A DNA stretch of 64,000 bases from Colletotrichum lupini (taxonomy: Eukaryota; Ascomycota; Sordariomycetes; Glomerellales; Glomerellaceae): NCBI RefSeq assembly GCF_023278565.1, contig NC_064682.1:682001-746000 (forward strand). Reading direction: 5' to 3'. Every line of letters starts with the position of its first letter. The stretch's first letter is position 1. The notes beneath the pieces were generated by a model, which was given only the letters and a program-made list of their open reading frames with translations, was not told where the DNA came from and did not search any database. This document shows positions 57,504-64,000 of this stretch, one piece after another. Both the position numbers and the translations under genes were made by a program.

Positions 57504-59924
57504 ATGTTCAAGGGTAAACCTAGCGACATCGACGAGATGGATTCACACGCACCGCCTCCACCTCCGCCAACCACAGCACCTCCGCCTCCGCCTGTAGCTT
57601 CAGAACCCGGTGTAGACACCCCGGCGAGCCAATCTAGCTATGGATACTCCAGCCAGTCGACGATGGGACAGGAGCCCGAGATAGTAGAAGCACATGAGGA
57701 GGAAAGACCAACAGACAGCCATCACCTGGCAGACATGGCTGCCAAGGAGAAGCCGATCGAGGAGAAGGGGCACGCCGAGCTTGACCACGATCATGTTGAA
57801 GTGAAGAACTTGGGATGGAATAACCCGCCCAGCAAGGTTGCGCAGCCCATGGTTGGCGGTCTGAGCAACGAGGATCTCTGGATATTGGTTCGACGATTTG
57901 ACAAGGTAGAGCGAGCCGAACGAACTCTATGCTGAATTATGCCATCCGAAGGGATACTGATACTTTTCTAGCAAATCTTCCATGTCAAGTCGATTCCCGA
58001 GCCACCGGTGAGCTTGCCATTCCAACTTGCCGCGTATCAGCAGCTAAATGTAGATGGGCAGCTTGCAAACCTGGACATGAACATCGCCGACGAGGAGGAG
58101 TTCTCGCCTGATAAACTCCGCGCCCATGTCGAGCGCTTGTACATGACTGTTGTTGTTGGCTTATTCTCCTTCTGGAAGCATATTGTCCGTCTTCGTTCAT
58201 GGCGCGAATACAAGCGCACCTCACTCTTCCTCGCAGTCTACTCCATCGCCTGGATCTTCGATTACGTCGTCCCCGTCTTCGCCAGCTTCCTCATCGTACT
58301 CATCCTCGTCCCGCAATCGCGAGACTTTTGTTTCCCTCCCGCCCCCGCTTCCCTCATCGACAGCAAGACCGGCGGCGTCAAGAAACCCGCATCCGGCGTC
58401 CTCGCGTCCGATGACTCGATTACCGGCGCACCCGAGAAGCACGCAGGAGAGGCTGTGGAACAGGAGGCGTCGAGCTTCGTGAACAGCATCTCATCGCTGA
58501 TCATCAGCACGGCGGCGGGAAAACATCCTCAAGGCGATCCCCACGAAGACTCTTCTGTCCCCGACCCTACTAACATGACCCAAGATATCGTCAATGCCAA
58601 AGATAAGACGGACGGCAAGGAACCCACTTCCCACCACGACAAGACCAAGAAGCCTGTTCACGAGTCCGTTTGGGTCAAGGCTAGGCCTGTGATGCATGGC
58701 ATCGCCGACGTGAGTACTCCGACCCGTAAGCCACTTGTTCATGTAATTGACGACATAATGAACAGTTCGTCGATACCTGGGAGCGTTTCGGAAACGCCCT
58801 GAGCCCAACTCCACCATTCCCTCAGCAGAGACCCCGTCTTGTCCTTGCTAGCGTTATCTTGCCACTGCTACTCGTCTCCTTGTTCACAACCTCGTACATG
58901 GTGGTCAAGGGCACCGGGTTTGTGGTTGGATTCACCATCTTTGGAGACCCCATCATCCAAAGAGGCCTGGTGTTTATCAACCGGTCAGTTTTTCTTTCAA
59001 CGTTGATTACTCGCGTGTCTAAAGTATGTCCAGCACCTACCCTCAATGGCAGAAGTATGTTGAATTGCGAAACACCATTCTCAAGGGCATTCCCACCAAT
59101 GCCCAAGTCACCATCACGCTCCTACGTATCGGCGAGCGGAATAAAGCCCCGCTTCCACCTCCGCCAAAGTCCGATGTACCGCCACCTGATGAACCTCATG
59201 CAACCGCTGGCCAGGACCTGGAGCATCTCGGTGAGCAACCCATGATTCCAAAATATTGCTAAGCACTGGCTCATAACTCACCAGGCGTAGATCAAGCAGA
59301 AATAGACGAAGCCATTCAGCCCGACGAGGCAGCTTTGGCGCCAGCTGAATCGGAAACGGCAGAGCACAAGCAGAAGAAGGGCCATCGCATCATAAACTTC
59401 ATCAAGAGCACCGCCAAAGGCGGCATCAACACCACTCTCGCCGCGGACAAGGTAAAGGCCAAGGTCGGCGCTAAACACGCAAAGGACAGGCTGGGCGTAG
59501 TCAAGAAGACGCCTGATCCCGAGAAGGGTCCCGTCCGCTTCCCCGCGCGCTGGAAGGGCAAGAGAGGTCATGCTTATATCACGACTACAGCCACGACTCC
59601 CGCGCTCAGTTGGACGACGACGGAGTCAGATGACTTGAGTCCGACCTGGACTGTCACAATTGGTGATATTGAGGTGAGAACTTTCGGTGCTGTTTCTCCA
59701 GATATTTTGACTGACGTGTAATCCGCTAGCAAATTCGCAAGGTTGGCGGTCTTGGGTGGAAGTCCAAGATCTTTGTCGGCTGGGCTACCGATCGTGAGAT
59801 TGCAGACGGCCTGATTGTGACAGATAGCATGGGCAAGGAGTACCATCTTACTGCTATCATTTCGAGAGATGAACTCTTTAATCGTCTCGTGGCCTTGGGT
59901 TCGCAGATGTGGGAGGCCTGGTAA
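57504..59924 (+). CDS. Conserved fungal membrane protein, DUF3292-like
   Basis: Exons 57504-57905, 57972-58709, 58766-58983, 59034-59230, 59285-59673, 59730-59924; phases agree and give 712 residues. The first ATG of the frame is 57504. The N-terminus is Pro-rich (a PPPPPPTTAPPPPP tract near residue 15) and acidic. The middle contains LSNEDLWILVRRFDK and an SWREYKRTSLFLAVYSIAWI membrane segment followed by VPVFASFLIVLILVP. A second hydrophobic pair lies at LVLASVILPLLLVSLF and VGFTIFGDPII. The C-terminal part (HIIKSTAKGG-like KGHRIINFIKSTAKGG, KRGHAYITT, FVGWATDREIADGL) looks like a lipid-binding or PH/GRAM-like beta region, which is only a guess. The DUF3292 name is from memory. Function unknown; conserved blocks and introns show a real gene. 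A Ty3/gypsy relic ends 317 bp upstream. Confidence 0.82.
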
Positions 59925-60350
59925 TGAGATTATGACATTTATGAGAAGGGAAAAGGACTGTAACATATACACGGCGTTCCAGAGAGATTGAATCATGCGG
60001 GTGGGGTACAGCATACGAATTTCAATAGCTGTACAGTAAACGGATAAATCATAGCAATCACGAGTCATTAATACAGACTCTTGGAAATTACAAGTCTATT
60101 CTTTGGCCTTCGGAAATTCTTCACTTTCCACCACCCAAAGGATTCGGTTCTTGTCTTGTCTTAGAACCGAAGGGTACAGCAGATGACCCCATATTCCTAC
60201 AAAAATGAACAATGTCTATGTAACTGCTTATCCAAGCCTCGTGTTATGATTCAGAGCCTTGCCCGACCTGCCTCGCTCTGCAACATTTAGTTAATGAAAT
60301 CTTGACATCACTGTATCGTGTAAACACCTCCCTCCATCCTCTGTCTACTT
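59925..60350. other. Convergent 3' spacer
   Basis: 426 bp between two converging stops. No gene or repeat seen. Confidence 0.5.
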
Positions 60351-62120
60351 CTAATCCCTCGAGCTTCCCGCGTGCTCATCGCGGACACTGCCCACTTTGC
60401 CAAGTTTTCTCCCTCGCCTCTCAAGATAGGCAATTAACAAAATCACCGGCACAGTCAACGCGCCCGTCACCAGACTAGCAATGTAACCTTTCCGATAATT
60501 CGGTGCATCCGTCACGGGGTAAAAGATCAGAGGCCACCAAGTCTACATGTACGTTTCACCAGTCAGCGCCAGACAAATGTTAATGGAGAAGAAATGGTAG
60601 CCCACTCACCACAAACGCAAAATCAAAAGAGTTCATGAACCCCGTCGTAATTGCCCTCAGCTGCAAATCGTGCGCCGTCAGGTCCGCCATCCACGAGTAC
60701 CACAGCGCCTGCGGCGCATATGTCGTGCCCATGAGATAAAACGCGAAAAAGTACCCTGCGTCCGGCGGGTCCGAGATCAAGATTGCGCTGCTGACGATGA
60801 ACGTGAACCCGATGCAGAGCGAGGCCTGCCAGCGCGAGCGAAGCTTATCGGAGACGGCGCAGTAAATGAAGGTCGCGACGATGCCCGTGGCGTAGGTCGC
60901 GGTCGGGTAGTTGTTTTGCTGGATTACGGAGTAGCCCCGGGATGCCATCCAAAGGGGTATGACGTTGTTGCCTATTGCTTGGACGCTGAGGGAGTAGACT
61001 ATGTTCGCACGTCAGTGACATTCCAAAGGCTAAACGGTTGTGAAGACTCACGCATGAAGACGGTTGGGAGGAGCCAGAACTGCCAGCTGAGTAGGACACG
61101 TTGGAATACACTTTTGTCCCATGCTTTTGTCTGTGTTCTGCCGAGGCGGGTGACGGCGAGATCCCTCTCTTCCGGGGTCAAGAATCTCGCTGCGCGATGC
61201 TCTGGTAGATCTGGGATAGCGAACCAGCCTTTCAACATGTCAGCTATCAGCCAAATCATGCCATGAGCACGTGTAGGAACCCACCAAAGACGGCAAAGGG
61301 GATGGTGATGCACGAAACCACTATGAAAATAAGTCGCCAGGGCTCAATCGGGCCATTGGAAAGAGACGCCAGAAGTCCCGCCTGGATCCACCCTCCTGCC
61401 ATGTTGCCGAGATTGCCAAAGGCGCAGAAGACTGCTGCACGGGTGGCTAGCTCGGATTGCTTGTACCATGATCCGTAGATAAAGTGCGCACCGACGCTGA
61501 GGTGTGGTGTTAGCAAGGTAACTTTATGAGGCGCACGGGAGAACTTACTATGCGATGGCTGAAAAAGCGCCCTCGAAGCCATTGAGGACGAAAACTTGGT
61601 AGACGTGTGTCGCTCGGAATGTGACGAGAGTGAGGACGCTCCAGACTGTGTTCGCTGCGACGAAGACGTAGCGGGGTTTTACGATGGTCAGGAGTGAAGT
61701 TGAGGGAATTTGAAATACGGCGTAGGTGACCAAGTAGATGGTATGCATGTAGTTGAAATCCTACAGTCGAGTAAGCCAAAATTAATCTCTCTTGCGGGCT
61801 GAGGTGCTTATTGAATGATGCTCTTGCGGGTGCGTCGAGTCACTCACCTTCCCTTGGAAATTCAGGTCCTCCTTCATGCCGCTGATATACGCCGTATTGT
61901 AGCTCGCGCGATTGACGCCGAACAAGAACCACACGACGGAAAAGTAAATGAGTACGGTGAAATCAAGCTTGATAAGCAGCGATCGCTCAACCGACGGCGG
62001 GCCCCAGAGGGCTTCCTTGATCTTTGACACCATCTCAGACACTGGCTGCTCACGTTTTCGATGTGAGAATGTCGAGCCGGGAAGCAGCGGCGCCGCCTCC
62101 CCAAAGGTTGCACCCGGCAT
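60351..62120 (-). CDS. MFS anion:cation symporter, allantoate/pantothenate permease type (Dal5/Fen2/Liz1-like)
   Basis: Proton-coupled uptake of a small carboxylate such as allantoate, ureidosuccinate or pantothenate; plasma membrane. Exons on the minus strand: 62120-61848, 61760-61549, 61496-61285, 61228-61052, 60998-60610, 60542-60351; joins keep phase for 484 residues. The start MPGATFGEAAPLLPG precedes the first helix LDFTVLIYFSVVWFLFGVNRA, with the ACS-family block NRASYNTAYISGMKEDL. Later blocks: HFIYGSWYKQSELATRAAVF, GGWIQAGLLASL, LTPEERDLAVTRLGR, and the C-terminal WWPLIFYPVTDAPNYRKGY, which recalls the pantothenate branch. Twelve helices are expected. Introns are 52-87 bp. Substrate not resolvable by eye. 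Confidence 0.88.
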
Positions 62121-62772
62121 TTTGTTTGTTATTTGAAGCGAGCCTGCACGCCAGCCCGCGTACTACCATCCAAGGGTTCCACTGGGGTTCAACGATGTCG
62201 TCTTGAAGGGTTGCACATTTCGCCATCCCCAAATATCCCATGGGAGATAAAGAAGGGAAGGTCGTTGGGCTTAACCGAGGTTCGGCCGATGTCCCTAACC
62301 GCAACCATGAAGGGTTGATCCTGTCATCAGAGTTACACCCGTTCGGTACTATTAAGGCTTACAAAGGTTCTCTGGATCAGATGCTGAACCCCGCCTAACC
62401 CCACTACCCGCGGATTGCGCGATCTTGTCCGTTTTGATGGACATCTGAATGGGACGAGAGATAAGACCGTCAGCTTCAACAACCCCAACTTCTCCATGCA
62501 CCCTGTACCGAGATAAGGTAGTTCCTGGAAGGTCTTTAAAAGGTCGCTATTTGTTCATAACATGGTAGAAAATCTCGTTTAGACTCGATATTGGTCCATT
62601 TGCTTCTTGGTCGATAACAATTTTTTTATTTAGAAGGTGTTAATACTCTCCTCGTTTCCTTGCCATGCGCGCTCATTATTCCACGATCAAGCACATAATG
62701 CTTACACCCGACCGGATGGTCAGAAAGGCAATAGCTGATCACGGCTAGTCTGACATGTGTCAAAGCTTAGGT
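62121..62772. other. Intergenic, nothing recognised
   Basis: 652 bp holding the permease promoter and the 3' flank of the last gene. No supported feature. Confidence 0.5.
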
Positions 62773-64000
62773 CTAGTCAAACAAAAATGACTTCAAACGT
62801 TGTCTTGCCTCTGTATCTTCCCAGTCCACCAATATCCGTTCCTTTGACTCCTCCATCTTGATTTCCACCATGGTGTCCATGGCAGCTTGCTCTTCTGGGC
62901 TGAGAAGGTGGATTCTAGTCTTCCAAAGCTTGCTTTTGGGCACACCGCTGTTTGGATCACGTTTACCGAAGAACTTTTCATCTAGATATTTCCAGTAAAT
63001 CGCATCGAATGCCCAACTCTTCCTCGCGGCATAATTAAGCCAGAAACGCCCCGTGGCCCAGCTATCTCGCATATATGCTGAGAGAAGAAAGGGCGTCCCT
63101 GACTTCTTCATTTCTTTCTCCGCCTCTTGCAAGGCTGACAACCATGTTGGGAGGCGTTTCTCGTAGTTTTGCTCCCAGTCTTCAATCCCATTGTCCCAGG
63201 AATCGGGCGTATCAAGAAGAAGCCACCAGGGTGGATCTAGCACGAGCTGCGTCGGCCCGGCAAACGTGAATTCCCAGTCAAAGACTGCAGCGATTTCATC
63301 ATTCTCGGTAACAAGAACATTCGCCGGCCTGAAGTCATCGCACCACAAGCGAAACGAGCCCGAGTTGCTGGGCATTGGCAGTGTTGCAGGGCAGTGTTTA
63401 GCGCGGGCGGACCAGTCATCTTCAGCAAAGCCATAACTCGACAGTCGGCCTTGTTTGGCCAACCTGCGAAAAAGCTGGCGCGCGACGTACTTGGTCCTGC
63501 AATCATCCCGTGACGAGATAATATCGTTGTGCTGAAAAAGGAGTGTTGCCATTTGCTGCTCAGCCAAGACCATGTACCACTCATCGGTGGTTCTATACGT
63601 AGTACCTTTAGGCGGAAAGATGGATTTGGGTACGTTGGACAGTTGGACCATGTTGATCATGTTCAGAGTGATGGGCCGTCCGGTTATACGTTGAGATCCT
63701 GACCCGGGGCTTGTTTCGACAAGAGCTCCAATGCACGGAAAGCTAGGCTGCGCAAGCTGCAGCACACATTCTGCCATCTTGCGATAGAGACTTTTGAGCT
63801 TGCCTTCAGGCATATTCGGATCGAGCACGGCTGGGTTGGAATGCGGCGTAGAGAGAGATCTACTCATGGTCTCAAGTTCTTTGGACCCGAGATCTTCCAT
63901 CATCAGGAACGGACCAATGCCTGGTCTAGGATCAACTCCATAATGATACACCTTCGGGATTGGGAGCTGAGTGTGTTGGGCAAGATACCTCGCCGTCGCG
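62773..64000 (-). CDS. APH/choline-kinase-fold phosphotransferase, 5' end outside the window
   Basis: The minus-strand frame is open from the window edge to the stop at 62773-62775, showing 408 residues of the C-terminal part. At the edge, RYLAQHTQLPIPKVYHYG and then IGPFLMMEDL match the N-lobe of aminoglycoside-phosphotransferase-like proteins (TSIPVP and the FLxMEyl hinge). Further on, LWCDDFRPANVLVTEN is the catalytic Brenner-type motif (normally HxDxxxxN; here the first His is Cys) and VFDWEFTFAGP is the metal-binding DWE. Such fungal proteins are common, usually of unknown small-molecule substrate, and the name does not imply drug resistance. The His-to-Cys change in the catalytic loop is worth noting. 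No intron seen. Confidence 0.85.
   Translation of the reverse strand, partial: ATARYLAQHTQLPIPKVYHYGVDPRPGIGPFLMMEDLGSKELETMSRSLSTPHSNPAVLDPNMPEGKLKSLYRKMAECVLQLAQPSFPCIGALVETSPGSGSQRITGRPITLNMINMVQLSNVPKSIFPPKGTTYRTTDEWYMVLAEQQMATLLFQHNDIISSRDDCRTKYVARQLFRRLAKQGRLSSYGFAEDDWSARAKHCPATLPMPSNSGSFRLWCDDFRPANVLVTENDEIAAVFDWEFTFAGPTQLVLDPPWWLLLDTPDSWDNGIEDWEQNYEKRLPTWLSALQEAEKEMKKSGTPFLLSAYMRDSWATGRFWLNYAARKSWAFDAIYWKYLDEKFFGKRDPNSGVPKSKLWKTRIHLLSPEEQAAMDTMVEIKMEESKERILVDWEDTEARQRLKSFLFD

Noticed and set aside
1..64000. CRISPR arrays, bacterial operons or a biosynthetic gene cluster
   Set aside because: Spliced introns and gene families are eukaryotic; no array of spaced repeats and no PKS, NRPS or terpene core gene were seen.

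Overview
The window looks like a chromosome segment of a filamentous ascomycete, most likely a plant-associated Sordariomycete (inferred from gene content only). The evidence is short GT-AG introns (about 50-90 bp) with CTAAC-type branch sites, HET-domain genes, a GH7 cellulase, PTH11/rhodopsin-type and quinate-permease genes, and AT-saturated islands where repeats were destroyed by C-to-T changes, the signature of repeat-induced point mutation (RIP).

Layout. 1-5 kb is gene-poor and carries three small secreted cysteine-containing protein loci, all on the minus strand. One is an 88-residue, 10-cysteine protein split over four tiny exons (1739-2162), invisible to simple ORF finding. 6.0-10.2 kb holds a PiT-type phosphate transporter and a HET-domain gene. 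A TIR element of 0.8 kb follows (11094-11895). Then comes a gene-free, microsatellite-rich zone of about 6.8 kb in front of a cytochrome-b5/delta-8 sphingolipid desaturase (18701-20918). A second HET gene lies at 21752-23717. 26.9-30.6 kb is a convergent pair: a GH7 endoglucanase and a GMC oxidoreductase. The GMC gene is cut in a conserved exon by a 429-bp hAT-like MITE that carries a tRNA-like Pol III promoter. A 7-TM rhodopsin-domain protein (31906-33385) is followed by a RIP-destroyed TA-inserting DNA transposon (33966-36309) that may contain a solo LTR.

37.6-47.5 kb carries a quinate-permease-type sugar transporter, a decayed CorA-like magnesium-transporter-family gene, a secreted GH32 fructosidase and an intron-containing tRNA-Leu(AAG). 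48362-57186 is a complete but RIP-ruined Ty3/gypsy-type LTR retrotransposon with 128-bp LTRs and a GGTG target duplication, inserted about 320 bp upstream of a conserved fungal membrane-protein gene (57504-59924). The right end has an allantoate/pantothenate-type MFS permease (60351-62120) and a phosphotransferase-fold gene running off the edge (62773-64000).

Together the intact genes suggest a fungus that feeds on plant material (cellulase, GMC oxidase, fructosidase, quinate, phosphate and amide-type permeases), mixed with self/non-self (HET) genes and candidate effectors in repeat-rich, fast-evolving DNA. Exon joins were worked out by hand from splice motifs and reading phase. Family names come from remembered motifs, not from searches.
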